From Saprospiraceae bacterium (GTDB lineage Bacteria > Bacteroidota > Bacteroidia > Chitinophagales > Saprospiraceae): a stretch of DNA of 64,000 nucleotides. A program made the position numbers and the translations under genes. Shown here piece by piece: positions 27,308 to 36,195 of this stretch. How positions within the stretch are numbered: the stretch's first letter is position 1; each line of letters begins with the position of its first letter. Below the pieces are notes generated by a model. The model saw nothing but the letters and a program-made list of their open reading frames with translations, was not told the origin of the DNA and did not search any database. Location: the NCBI GenBank assembly GCA_041392805.1, contig JAWKLJ010000001.1, forward strand, positions 3,658,001-3,722,000, written 5' to 3'.

Positions 27308-27573
27308 TAATTTCACTTATTGATTAGCTGTGCAACATATTTTTTATAAAGCCTGGCAAGCCATCAGCAGTTTATCTGAGGGGAATCAAGTGGATATAAG
27401 TGTTTTTCACCGACAGTTCTCTCAGCCCTCCTAAGCTTGGCCCCAGATGAATTGCAGGTACCCTCCCCCGAAACAACGTGAGTAGCTTTTCTTTTAAACA
27501 TACCAAACAGTATGTAAAATAATTTCTTTTTCTTGATTATCTTGAGATGAAAAACCATTAAATACTATTTACC

Positions 27574-28416
27574 ATGTCTTCAGGAATTCATCAAACGGAA
27601 TCCCAGTATATCCACGGTGCTTCACCAGTGGAACAACAGCGCTTATCTATGTTGAATGACCTTTTGAATAAGGCCTGCCTAAAACAAATGAACCTTACAA
27701 CCGAAGGTCGGATACTTGATGTTGGCAGTGGACTGGGACAATTCACTCGATTGATGGCAAAATCTACCCTTACACCTGCTTATGTTATAGGTATTGAACG
27801 AAGTGAAGAACAACTAACTCAAGCCAGACAATTTGCCGAAATAGACAAAGAGAAGCATCTGGTATCCTTCCGCCAAGGCGATGCTACGATGCTCCCTTTG
27901 AAAGCGGAAGAATGGGGTCATTTCGACCTTGTCCACTCCCGGTTTGTTTTAGAACACGTCCCTGATCCCTCCCTTGTTGTTGCGCAAATGGTAGCCGCCT
28001 GTCGCCCGGGAGGCAGGGTCGTCGTCGCAGATGATGACCATGACATTTTCCGCCTATATCCGGAATCACCTGGTTTTCATGAGCTTTGGACTGCCTATAT
28101 TCGATCCTATGATCGATTGGGCAATGATCCTTTTATCGGCAGAAGGCTGGTGCAGCTTTTACAACAAGCTGGCCTTCAAAACATTCGCAACACTTTTATC
28201 TTTTTTGGAGACTGCTCAGGCAATCCCACTTTTGAAGCATTTGTTGACAATATTATAGGTGTTATTAACAGTGCAAAGGAGGTCATTCTGACCAACAAGT
28301 TATTAGCGGAAGTTATTTTCGATCAGGCAATTGAAGCCTTAAACCTGTGGAAAAAACGGCCGGATGCGGCACTGTGGTACGCTATGCATTGGGCTGAAGG
28401 ATTGAAAAGCGAATAA
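27574..28416 (+). CDS. class I SAM-dependent methyltransferase
   Basis: A 280-residue cytoplasmic protein. SAM motif I is GRILDVGSGLGQFTRLMA (about residues 46-63), followed by YVIGIERSEEQL (acidic residue for ribose), RQGDATMLPL (adenine-binding Asp), FDLVHSRFVLEHVPDP (motif IV) and ACRPGGRVVVADDD. This is the Methyltransf_11/25 fold of small-molecule methyltransferases. The C-terminal 110 residues are helical and may form a lid. The substrate is unknown. It precedes the PQQ dehydrogenase gene by 72 bp in the same orientation; whether they share a transcript is unclear. Confidence 0.88.
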   Translation: MSSGIHQTESQYIHGASPVEQQRLSMLNDLLNKACLKQMNLTTEGRILDVGSGLGQFTRLMAKSTLTPAYVIGIERSEEQLTQARQFAEIDKEKHLVSFRQGDATMLPLKAEEWGHFDLVHSRFVLEHVPDPSLVVAQMVAACRPGGRVVVADDDHDIFRLYPESPGFHELWTAYIRSYDRLGNDPFIGRRLVQLLQQAGLQNIRNTFIFFGDCSGNPTFEAFVDNIIGVINSAKEVILTNKLLAEVIFDQAIEALNLWKKRPDAALWYAMHWAEGLKSE

Positions 28417-28488
28417 GAATAATGAATAATGTACAAGAGAATATTCTAAAAAAAACTATTTTAAGGCTAGAAAAACCAACCTCCACTT

Positions 28489-30630
28489 ATGCAAAAGACA
28501 ATTTTTTTTATACTCTGTGTTGCACTCTGCGCTTGCCAAAAGGCACCAGAAAACAGCTTACCAGAAGACACAAACTGGGCCTATTACCTCGGTGGCCCTG
28601 ATGCTAACCATTATTCACCACTTACCCAAATCAACAGAGATAATGTCAAACAGCTAAAACAGGCCTGGGTCTATGAAAGTGGCCCTATCGATTCGCTCGG
28701 GCGAACGCAGATACAATGTAATCCACTCATTATTGATGGTGTTTTGTATGGCAGCTCCCCCCAACTCAAGTTTTTTGCACTGGATGCCAAAACAGGCAAA
28801 GAATTATGGACATTTGATCCTTTCTCTCAAGAGCCTTACCAGCAATTTGGGATGGGCGTAAACAGGGGCTTGTGCTATTGGAGTGATGGGGTGGAAAAGC
28901 GAATATTGGTGACAGCTAAAGAATACCTTTATGCGATAGATGCCAATACAGGCCAGTCTATTCCTTCCTTTGGTAAAAATGGACGTGTTAGTTTACATGA
29001 GGGGCTTGGTGAAAATTTTGACGATTATTTCATTGTGGCCAACACGCCCGGAATTATTTACAAAGATAAGATTATTCAAGGGGCCCGGGTGTCTGAAGCC
29101 ACCAAGGCAGCACCGGGCCATATTCGTGCCTTTAATGTAAAAACTGGTGAATTGGAGTGGACTTTTCATACCATTCCACAACCAGGAGAATTGGGTTACG
29201 ACACCTGGCCGGCAGAAGCCTGGAAAACCATGGGTGGTGCTAATTCCTGGTCTGGCTTTAGCCTTGATATTGAAAGAGGAATGGTGTTTGTTCCTACGGG
29301 ATCAGCATCCTATGATTTTTATGGGGGAGATCGACCTGGCGCCAATTTATTTGCCAATTCGGTGATTGCCTTAAATGCAAATACCGGAGAACGCATCTGG
29401 CACTTCCAAACAGTACATCATGATATGTGGGATCGCGACCTTCCAGCGCCGCCCAATCTCGTCACCGTTAACCATAATGGAAAAAAGATCGACGCGGTGG
29501 CCCAGATCACTAAATCGGCCTACGTCTTTTTGTTTGATCGCGAAACGGGGGAACCGCTTTTCCCTATCGAAGAGGTCCCCGTTCCGCCATCGAAGCTGAA
29601 TGGCGAACAAGCATGGCCCACACAACCTATCCCGACCAAACCGCCGCCATTTGCCCGTAATCGGATGCAAATAGAAGATGTCACGACTAGGACAGCAGAG
29701 GCAAATACTTATGTAAAAACCCTTTTACAACAAAGCGTAGAAGGAAACCCATTCATCCCACCAACTCTTGAAGGGACTATCATTCTCCCAGGCTTTGACG
29801 GTGGAGGAGAATGGGGAGGTGCTGCGTTCGACAACGCTAAGGGCACCATGTATGTCAATGCAAGCGAAATGCCCTGGATTCTACAAATGATCCCACATCA
29901 AACCTACGAAGGTAATTCGATGGTTGAAAAAGGGCAAAGTCTTTATAATATTTATTGCCTGGCCTGCCATGGCCCAGAACGAGAAGGAGGTAATGTCTAT
30001 GCCACCGTTCCTTCTTTGATTGGCTTAAAAGATCGCCTTCAAGAACCTGCAGTGCTAGACATCATCGCCAATGGAAAGGGGGTAATGCCTTCTTTTGGTC
30101 ATGTTGCTGCTGCTGACAAAGAAGCGCTTGTTGCCTTTCTGCTCGAAAAAGAAAACACCCCTGCCTATCGTGGCGGCAATGCAGGACGGGAGGATTGGCC
30201 CTATCCCTATTTTATGAATGGCTATACGCGTTTCAAAGACCAAGACGGCTATCCAGCTATCCAACCACCTTGGGGAACGCTAAATGCGATCAACCTCAAT
30301 ACGGGCGAAATCGCCTGGAAAGTCACGCTAGGAAGTCATGCTGAACTGGAAGCCACAGGCATGCCACCAACGGGGACCGAAAATTATGGTGGTCCGGCGC
30401 TTACCGCTGGCGGTCTAATTTTCATCGCAGCGACGATGGATCATAAAATCAGGGCTTTTGACCAGGATAATGGCGATTTGCTTTGGGAGGCAGATTTGCC
30501 TGCTGCTGGGTTTGCCACGCCTGCCGTGTACGCCGTCGGCGGAAAACAATATGTGGTAATTGCGTGTGGTGGCGGAAAATTGGGGTTACCCTCTGGCAAT
30601 TCCTATGTTGCTTTTGCCTTAGAAGATTAA
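28489..30630 (+). CDS. PQQ-dependent dehydrogenase with fused cytochrome c domain, lipoprotein
   Basis: A 713-residue quinoprotein. The N-terminus is a lipoprotein signal (TIFFILCVALCAC, lipobox LCAC). The eight-bladed PQQ propeller covers about residues 25-470 and 580-713 (blade signatures NAKTGELEWTFHTIP-like, ANTGERIWHFQTVHHDMWDRDLPAPPNL, LNTGEIAWKVTLG). A cytochrome c domain is inserted at about 475-565 with CLACHG (heme) and GVMPSFGHV (distal Met). This insertion layout is that of glucose/alcohol dehydrogenase-like quinoproteins of Bacteroidota. It should oxidise a sugar or alcohol in the periplasm and pass electrons through its own heme. PQQ synthesis genes are not in the window. Confidence 0.92.
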   Translation: MQKTIFFILCVALCACQKAPENSLPEDTNWAYYLGGPDANHYSPLTQINRDNVKQLKQAWVYESGPIDSLGRTQIQCNPLIIDGVLYGSSPQLKFFALDAKTGKELWTFDPFSQEPYQQFGMGVNRGLCYWSDGVEKRILVTAKEYLYAIDANTGQSIPSFGKNGRVSLHEGLGENFDDYFIVANTPGIIYKDKIIQGARVSEATKAAPGHIRAFNVKTGELEWTFHTIPQPGELGYDTWPAEAWKTMGGANSWSGFSLDIERGMVFVPTGSASYDFYGGDRPGANLFANSVIALNANTGERIWHFQTVHHDMWDRDLPAPPNLVTVNHNGKKIDAVAQITKSAYVFLFDRETGEPLFPIEEVPVPPSKLNGEQAWPTQPIPTKPPPFARNRMQIEDVTTRTAEANTYVKTLLQQSVEGNPFIPPTLEGTIILPGFDGGGEWGGAAFDNAKGTMYVNASEMPWILQMIPHQTYEGNSMVEKGQSLYNIYCLACHGPEREGGNVYATVPSLIGLKDRLQEPAVLDIIANGKGVMPSFGHVAAADKEALVAFLLEKENTPAYRGGNAGREDWPYPYFMNGYTRFKDQDGYPAIQPPWGTLNAINLNTGEIAWKVTLGSHAELEATGMPPTGTENYGGPALTAGGLIFIAATMDHKIRAFDQDNGDLLWEADLPAAGFATPAVYAVGGKQYVVIACGGGKLGLPSGNSYVAFALED

Positions 30631-30798
30631 CTATATCAATTGCTTTACCCAGGGGTGGGGATGTGATCGAGTAGTTTTTCCCAAGAAAAGGTCGATTGCC
30701 CATCCCCCTGCTATGCACCAGGTCCCTGGATAAGAAGCAAATAAACCAGCTGCTGCTTCGGGTAATAAGGGCTCCCATTTTGTATAATCAAAAATCAT
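30631..30798 (-). pseudogene. truncated nucleotidyltransferase fragment
   Basis: A minus-strand frame of 55 codons starts at the ATG at 30798 and contains MIFDYTKWEPLLPEAAAGLF, then TWCIAGGWAIDLFLGKTTRSH. The AGGWAIDLFLGxxTRxH pattern is the start of a nucleotidyltransferase domain (aminoglycoside-adenylyltransferase-like), in which H-x-DID catalytic residues should follow. Here the frame runs out within 12 residues at a stop that abuts the stop of the PQQ dehydrogenase. No remainder is seen, so it is a decayed remnant with its 3' part lost. The homology is by eye only. Confidence 0.55.
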
Positions 30799-30987
30799 AA
30801 TTCAATATGTTTTTACTCGAAAGTATACTTTTTAACAAATTGTGCGGTATATTAATGCCAATTCCTTTTCTCTAATAAGGGTCCTGCCAAACGAAAGCGG
30901 AAAATACAACTACACGTGGTGGTTTTACTTCCCCCTTCGTTTAGTAGCAAAAATCATCAGTTCAGCATCAAAGAAAATACTATTTCA

Positions 30988-32064
30988 ATGAGATATTCAA
31001 CACTACTGGTATACTTACTTTTCCTGCTACCGCAATTGGTCGTAGGGCAGGCCCCAACCACTGCTATTGCCCAATCCCGCGAAATTGTCAAACAAATAGC
31101 TAAGGAAAATCAATTCCCAGGAGTAGCCGTGGCCGTGGCCGTAAAAGGCAAGATTGTTTGGTCGGAAGGTTTTGGTTATGCTAATATTGAGACGGCTAAA
31201 AAGGTTAATCCTGGTAAAAGCTTATTCCGAATCGGGAGTATTTCCAAGCCATTTTCCGCCGCAGCTTTGATCAAATTGGTGGAAGAAGGGAAAATTGACC
31301 TGGACCTCCCCATTCAAACCTATGTTCCCCGGTTTCCTGAAAAAGACTACCCTATTACCTTGAGGCAACTAGCCGGACATATTGCCGGGATCCGACATTA
31401 CGAGGGAACTGAGTTTTTAAGTGACAAAAAATATACTTCGGTTACCGAAGGTTTGGACATATTCCAGCATGACCCGCTCTTATTTGAGCCAGGTAGCAAG
31501 TATTCCTATAGCAGCTATGGGTGGAACTTGATAAGCGCAGCTATTGAAACCGCCGCGAACCAGGATTTCTTAAGCTATATGGAAAAAACGGTTTTCGAGC
31601 CACTAAAATTAAAACATACGATGCCCGATTACGCGGACCAGGAACCACCTCATAGGGTTCATTTTTACGACCTGACAGACGGCAAAATAGTGGAATCCCC
31701 ATATGTTGACAATAGCTATAAATGGGCCGGTGGCGGCTTCCTTTCTACGGCTAAAGATTTGATCCGATTTGCACATGGGCATATCTATGGCGATTACCTC
31801 AAAGCGGGAAGTTTGGCCTTACTCACCACTTCACAACTTACCAATGACGGCAAAAAAACCAATTATGGCATAGGCTGGCGCAGTGGAGAAGACAAAAAGG
31901 GCCGGCAATGGTTTGGTCACAGCGGAGGTTCGGTTGGTGGTACGAGCTATCTGATCATTTATCCCAAAGAAGAAATGGTCGTTGTTACCCTGGTCAATCT
32001 CAGTAGTGCCCGCCTAAACAACCTGCCTTTCCGGATTGCAGAGCAGTTTCTAAGCAGACTGTAG
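30988..32064 (+). CDS. serine hydrolase, beta-lactamase class C-like
   Basis: A 358-residue secreted protein; the ATG at 30988 gives the signal peptide STLLVYLLFLLPQLVVGQ (the frame extends upstream to a GTG at 30916). Catalytic motifs: Ser84-Ile-Ser-Lys87 (RIGSISKPFS), Tyr in KYSYSSYGWNLI (about residue 172), and HSGG (GHSGGSVGG, about residue 310) in the place of the KTG triad. AGHIAGIRHYEG is the usual loop. Similar proteins are periplasmic D-aminopeptidases, esterases or LACTB-like hydrolases. It is a second paralogue of the gene at 16346 but clearly diverged. It is followed at 66 bp by a membrane alpha/beta hydrolase in the same orientation. Confidence 0.9.
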   Translation: MRYSTLLVYLLFLLPQLVVGQAPTTAIAQSREIVKQIAKENQFPGVAVAVAVKGKIVWSEGFGYANIETAKKVNPGKSLFRIGSISKPFSAAALIKLVEEGKIDLDLPIQTYVPRFPEKDYPITLRQLAGHIAGIRHYEGTEFLSDKKYTSVTEGLDIFQHDPLLFEPGSKYSYSSYGWNLISAAIETAANQDFLSYMEKTVFEPLKLKHTMPDYADQEPPHRVHFYDLTDGKIVESPYVDNSYKWAGGGFLSTAKDLIRFAHGHIYGDYLKAGSLALLTTSQLTNDGKKTNYGIGWRSGEDKKGRQWFGHSGGSVGGTSYLIIYPKEEMVVVTLVNLSSARLNNLPFRIAEQFLSRL

Positions 32065-32130
32065 TAATTGGTGAAAAGATACTAAACTTGACGCCCGCTT
32101 CCCTTCCTTTACGAGTAAAGCTTAAACCTC

Positions 32131-34416
32131 ATGATTCGAAAATTCTTCTCCCAAGCCTGGAGCGCTTTTAAGTTACCGACGTTGACGAAAGACAAATCCA
32201 CTTTTTGGGTTGGTGCCACCTGGAGTGTTCTGCTTTTTGTCTTATTTATCTCAGGTGTGGCAGGTTTTTATAGCCGTTATAGTTTGCCTCCTGTACTTAT
32301 GCTCCTAATAGGAATAGTGGTAGGAGGATTGGTCTATTATGGCAGTGTTTTGCTGAGTTGGATAATCTTTAAGGTATCGAAAATTATTCCTAGCTATACC
32401 TTATTTCCTATTGGAGGAGCTATTGGTGCTTTGCTTATCTTTAGAGTAGTACGCTTTTCCTGGCCAAGTGCCATCTATCAGCCAGCAGTGATTTTGTATT
32501 TACTTGTTAGTATGGTTTTAGGGGGAAGTTTAGCACTACTGAGTGAAGGCACGGTTTTACCGCTACGAAAGAAAAGGGCTGCTATTTTAGGCTGTTGCTT
32601 TTCGGTACTCCTGCTCCTATGGGGGTTATTTTGGGTAGGCCAAAAGGGGAATGACCCCTATCCTATAACATTTGATTCTACAACGGTAGTAAAAACGCTT
32701 GACGAAGAGGGGATAAATAACCCCGCTTTACCCGGTCCCTATGGCTTTGAGTATTTTACCTATGGCAGCGGAAAGGATAAAAAACGGGAAGACTATGCTA
32801 AGGCTGTAAAGTATAAAACAGATAGTGTAGATGCCCGAAAATTATTACCAGACTGGAAAGAGAAGAAAAAAAAATGGCGAGAACGCTACTGGGGTTTTGG
32901 CGTCGATGCTTTTCCTTTAAATGGTCGCGTTTGGATGCCTGAAGGAGAGGGACCTTTTCCCTTAATCCTCATCGTACATGGCAATCATTCTATGGAAGAT
33001 TACTCAGATGGCGGTTATGCCTATTTGGGTGAATTGCTGGCAAGTTATGGCTTCATCGCTGTTTCTGTGGATGAAAACTTTCTGAATGGAACCTGGTCAG
33101 GAGATTTTATGGGAAAAGAAATGCCAACCCGCGCCTGGTTATTACTCAAACACCTCGAACAATGGGATATCTGGAGTAGAGATGCAAATCATGCATTATA
33201 CCAACGGGCAGATCTCGATCAGGTTATGCTCATTGGTCATTCCAGGGGTGGAGAAGCCGTTTCCATTGCAGCAGCCTTTAATCAGTTGCCTTTTTTTCCT
33301 GATAATGCCCAAGAAGCTTTTAACTTCAGGTTTGGCATAAAAGGAGTAGTAGCTATTGCGCCCACGGATTACCGCTATAAGCGACAAATGAAATTGGAAA
33401 ACATCAATTTTTTATCTTTACAAGGATCCTATGATGCGGACGAAGCCAGTTTCTTTGGTTTTCGGCAATACCAAAGGGTGACCTTCACCGATACGACCAG
33501 TTATTGGTTTAAAGCAGGAGTATATATTCATGGGGCCAACCATGGTCAATTTAATACGACCTGGGATCGTACCGATTTTGGTGCACCCATGAGTTGGCTA
33601 TTGAACACAGCCCCCATCATCCCTCGAACAGATCAAGAACAAACAGCAAAGCTATTTATTAGTGCCTTTGCCGCTATGGTGTTGGACACTCAAATGGCCT
33701 ATCGCCCCCTTTTCCAGCAAACCGCCCTGGCTGGAGATTGGCTAGCAAATGGTGTTTATCTAAGTAATTTTAAAGATTCCAAATCAACCATCATTGCCAA
33801 CTTTGAGCAGGATATTGACCTGGCCAAAGAACCTAAAGGCGTTTTCATCAAAACAAAAAACTTGTCTATCTGGCAAGAGGAACAATTACTTTATCGCAAT
33901 AAAGATACACAAGGGAACAATGCCTTAATACTGGGGTGGGATTATGGTGATAGCCTTAAGATGGATTCTGTGGCATCCTATGAAGTCAGTTTCCCTGATT
34001 CTTTGCACACGACAGCAGATCAACTACTGCTTTCCATTGCAGCCGGAAATCCTGGGCTATTGAAAAAGAAAAGGAAAAAACCGGATAAAGATCCTCAAAT
34101 AGATTTCAGCATCTATTTGATCGATAGTTCAGGCCAGGAAGCACAACTCGTCCTAAGCAAAATCAAACAAATTGCGCCTCGGCTCAAAGTAAAATACACT
34201 AAATTACAAAGTATCGGCGAGGATATGCTGGGAAATGCTTGGGAAATTACACCAGAGACCTATGCCCTGCCATTCAGTGCCTTTGATAAAGCACCCACAT
34301 TCGACTTCAAATCGCTGTGCAAAGTCAGGCTTGTCTTTGACCAAACGCCTTACGGGGTGGTAGTAGTGGACGAAATCGGGTTTAATCGGGGAGTCTCGAA
34401 AGAAAGCCCACGCTAG
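32131..34416 (+). CDS. membrane-anchored alpha/beta hydrolase
   Basis: A 761-residue protein. The first 170 residues contain about five transmembrane helices (WVGATWSVLLFVLFISGVAG, LMLLIGIVVGGLVYYGSVLL and others). A large exported domain with an alpha/beta-hydrolase core follows. GEGPFPLILIVHGNHSMEDYSDGGYAYLGELLASYGFIAVSVDEN (about 273-315) holds the oxyanion region, and VMLIGHSRGGEAVS has the nucleophile Ser near residue 371. A late His in YIHGANHGQF is a candidate triad member. The C-terminal 220 residues form a beta-rich accessory domain. PET-hydrolase/dienelactone-hydrolase-like families share this core. The substrate is unknown. The C-terminus ends 18 nt from the rpoN stop (convergent). 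Confidence 0.82.
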   Translation: MIRKFFSQAWSAFKLPTLTKDKSTFWVGATWSVLLFVLFISGVAGFYSRYSLPPVLMLLIGIVVGGLVYYGSVLLSWIIFKVSKIIPSYTLFPIGGAIGALLIFRVVRFSWPSAIYQPAVILYLLVSMVLGGSLALLSEGTVLPLRKKRAAILGCCFSVLLLLWGLFWVGQKGNDPYPITFDSTTVVKTLDEEGINNPALPGPYGFEYFTYGSGKDKKREDYAKAVKYKTDSVDARKLLPDWKEKKKKWRERYWGFGVDAFPLNGRVWMPEGEGPFPLILIVHGNHSMEDYSDGGYAYLGELLASYGFIAVSVDENFLNGTWSGDFMGKEMPTRAWLLLKHLEQWDIWSRDANHALYQRADLDQVMLIGHSRGGEAVSIAAAFNQLPFFPDNAQEAFNFRFGIKGVVAIAPTDYRYKRQMKLENINFLSLQGSYDADEASFFGFRQYQRVTFTDTTSYWFKAGVYIHGANHGQFNTTWDRTDFGAPMSWLLNTAPIIPRTDQEQTAKLFISAFAAMVLDTQMAYRPLFQQTALAGDWLANGVYLSNFKDSKSTIIANFEQDIDLAKEPKGVFIKTKNLSIWQEEQLLYRNKDTQGNNALILGWDYGDSLKMDSVASYEVSFPDSLHTTADQLLLSIAAGNPGLLKKKRKKPDKDPQIDFSIYLIDSSGQEAQLVLSKIKQIAPRLKVKYTKLQSIGEDMLGNAWEITPETYALPFSAFDKAPTFDFKSLCKVRLVFDQTPYGVVVVDEIGFNRGVSKESPR

Positions 34417-34433
34417 CATTACAGCGCTTTTTT

Positions 34434-35954
34434 TTAAAGTTCTTTACGCAATCTGGCTACGGGTACACCCAGTTGCTCTCTGTATTTTGCAACCGTTCGC
34501 CGAGCGATGTTATAACTTTTCTCTTGCAGAATATCTTTAAGTTTTTCGTCAGAAAGTGGTCTCTTTTTGTTTTCGGCATCAATCACTTCGCGCAAAATTT
34601 TCTTGACCTCGATGGTAGAGACTTCTTCCCCTTCGGAAGTAGAAAGGGACTCTGAGAAAAAATCCTTGAGTCGTTTAGTCCCAAATTCTGTTTGCACAAA
34701 CTTGCTATTAGCCACCCGAGAAACCGTTGAAATATCAAGTCCTGTTATATCAGCAACATCTTTCAGGATCATCGGGCGCAATTTTTTTTGGTCTCCGGTT
34801 AGAAAGAAATCATATTGATATTGCAAAATAGCATACATCGTATTGTACATCGTCTGTTGGCGCTGCCTAATCGCGTCAATAAACCACCTGGCCGAATCTA
34901 TTTTTTGCTTAATAAATAGGACCGCCTCTTTTTCTTGGCGATTCGCTCTGCGCCCCTTCGTCGTTACCTTATACGCCTTTAACATGTCGCGGTATTGGTC
35001 ATTTACCCGCAAATCTGGCGCGTTTTTGCTGTTTAGGGTTAACTCCAATTCTCCATCTCTGTTGACAATAATAAAGTCAGGAACGATGTACTGAATTCCT
35101 GTTCGCCCATTCCCGCTGTTGTAACCACTAGCAGGCTTAGGATTACACTTCAATATTTCGTCAATGGCATATTTGAGTTGCCCTTCAGAAATATTTAGCT
35201 GCCGAATCAATTTATCATAATGCTTTTTGGTAAACTCGTCAAAGTATTTCGATACGATTTTAATACTGCACTTAAGCCATTTAATTTGGTCGTCATCCAG
35301 TAGTTCTTCCTGGTCCAACCTTAGCTGTAATTGTATACGTAGGCATTCCTGCAAATCTCTTGCTCCAATGCCTGGAGGGTCAAACCGCTGTATTTTGGCA
35401 AGAACCGCCAACACTTCTTCTTCTTCTGCAAATACATTTTGAGAAAACATAAGATCATCCAAAATAGCAATGGGCTCTCGGCGCAAATACCCATCATCAT
35501 CAATACTACCAATTATCTGCGCGGCAATGGCTTCTTCTTTTTCACTGGCCAAGGCTAAAAGGCCAAGCTGTTCTTCTAAATAATCATGGAAAGAGTTTTC
35601 TACAGCAATAGGAATGGTTCTTTCCTCTTCTTCAGCATAGTTATCACTACGAAGCTTGTACGAAGAAGGGTCATCTTCAATATAATCATTGATGTACTCA
35701 TCAAAATCATAACTCTCCTCTTGATAATCTTCTTCACTTTGACTATCATTGTTACTCATAGAAGGGTCTTCTATCTCGTCGAACGCTGAGGACTCTTCCT
35801 GGTTTGATCCTTCATCTAAGGCAGGGTTCGCCTCCAACTCCTCCTTGATCCGCTGCTCCAAAGCTACTGTAGGCACCTGCAACAGCTTCATAAGTTGAAT
35901 CTGTTGGGGCGACAGCTTTTGAAGCATTTTCTGGCTTAATGTTTGCCTAAGCAT
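34434..35954 (-). CDS. rpoN: RNA polymerase sigma-54 factor
   Basis: A 506-residue sigma factor. Region I (LSQKMLQKLSPQQIQLMKLLQVPTVALEQRIKEELEANPAL) binds activator and core. A long acidic region II (about 50-110, Asp/Glu/Ser-rich) follows. The core-binding and HTH part includes DISTVSRVANSKFVQTEFG, and the C-terminal RpoN box is recognisable as ARRTVAKYREQLGVP. It recognises -24/-12 promoters and needs AAA+ activators. No clear -24/-12 site was found in this window. It is a single gene; the 240-bp AT-rich region upstream is shared with the divergent aminopeptidase gene. Confidence 0.97.
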   Translation of the reverse strand: MLRQTLSQKMLQKLSPQQIQLMKLLQVPTVALEQRIKEELEANPALDEGSNQEESSAFDEIEDPSMSNNDSQSEEDYQEESYDFDEYINDYIEDDPSSYKLRSDNYAEEEERTIPIAVENSFHDYLEEQLGLLALASEKEEAIAAQIIGSIDDDGYLRREPIAILDDLMFSQNVFAEEEEVLAVLAKIQRFDPPGIGARDLQECLRIQLQLRLDQEELLDDDQIKWLKCSIKIVSKYFDEFTKKHYDKLIRQLNISEGQLKYAIDEILKCNPKPASGYNSGNGRTGIQYIVPDFIIVNRDGELELTLNSKNAPDLRVNDQYRDMLKAYKVTTKGRRANRQEKEAVLFIKQKIDSARWFIDAIRQRQQTMYNTMYAILQYQYDFFLTGDQKKLRPMILKDVADITGLDISTVSRVANSKFVQTEFGTKRLKDFFSESLSTSEGEEVSTIEVKKILREVIDAENKKRPLSDEKLKDILQEKSYNIARRTVAKYREQLGVPVARLRKEL

Positions 35955-36195
35955 CTTACTCCTGTTTAGTTGTTATAACGGAATCTATCTACCGCTGTTA
36001 CAAATTTTTAATTGCAATTTATTATTTTCAGGTTCTGTTTAAAAATATACACTTTTGCCTAATCGCAATATAAGTTTTTTTTAAACAAAAGGGAAGCCAC
36101 AAAAGCGATAAGACCTAGATAATATATTTTTTCTTTTATACTATGTTTTTTTATTAAAAACTTTTCCTATCCGCAGATCAAAGAAAAAACAGCTT

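Larger units (their letters stand above)
27256..27573. other. 318-bp divergent intergenic region
   Basis: The left side holds the TonB receptor promoter and palindrome. The middle (27353..27445) is GC-richer and can form a nested hairpin (CTGGCAAGC with GCTTGGCCCCAG, inner CTGAG/CTCAG). The right side is an AT-rich leader for the methyltransferase gene. A 64-codon frame on the minus strand at 27364..27558 has no family features and is not called. Confidence 0.5.

Noticed and set aside
27353..27445. TPP riboswitch on the minus strand upstream of the TonB receptor
   Set aside because: A GGCTGAGAG stretch and a loosely similar 3' part are present, but the conserved CCTGATC and GCGTAGGGA elements are missing. 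The receptor promoter also lies downstream of the block, so it would not be in the leader.
27364..27558. 64-codon minus-strand frame between the TonB receptor and the methyltransferase
   Set aside because: The translation has no family features or signal and lies over the structured intergenic block; no start context supports it.
30449..30778. 109-codon minus-strand frame over the end of the PQQ dehydrogenase
   Set aside because: It is a shadow of the real gene. The recognisable nucleotidyltransferase remnant lies in a different minus-strand frame (30631..30798).
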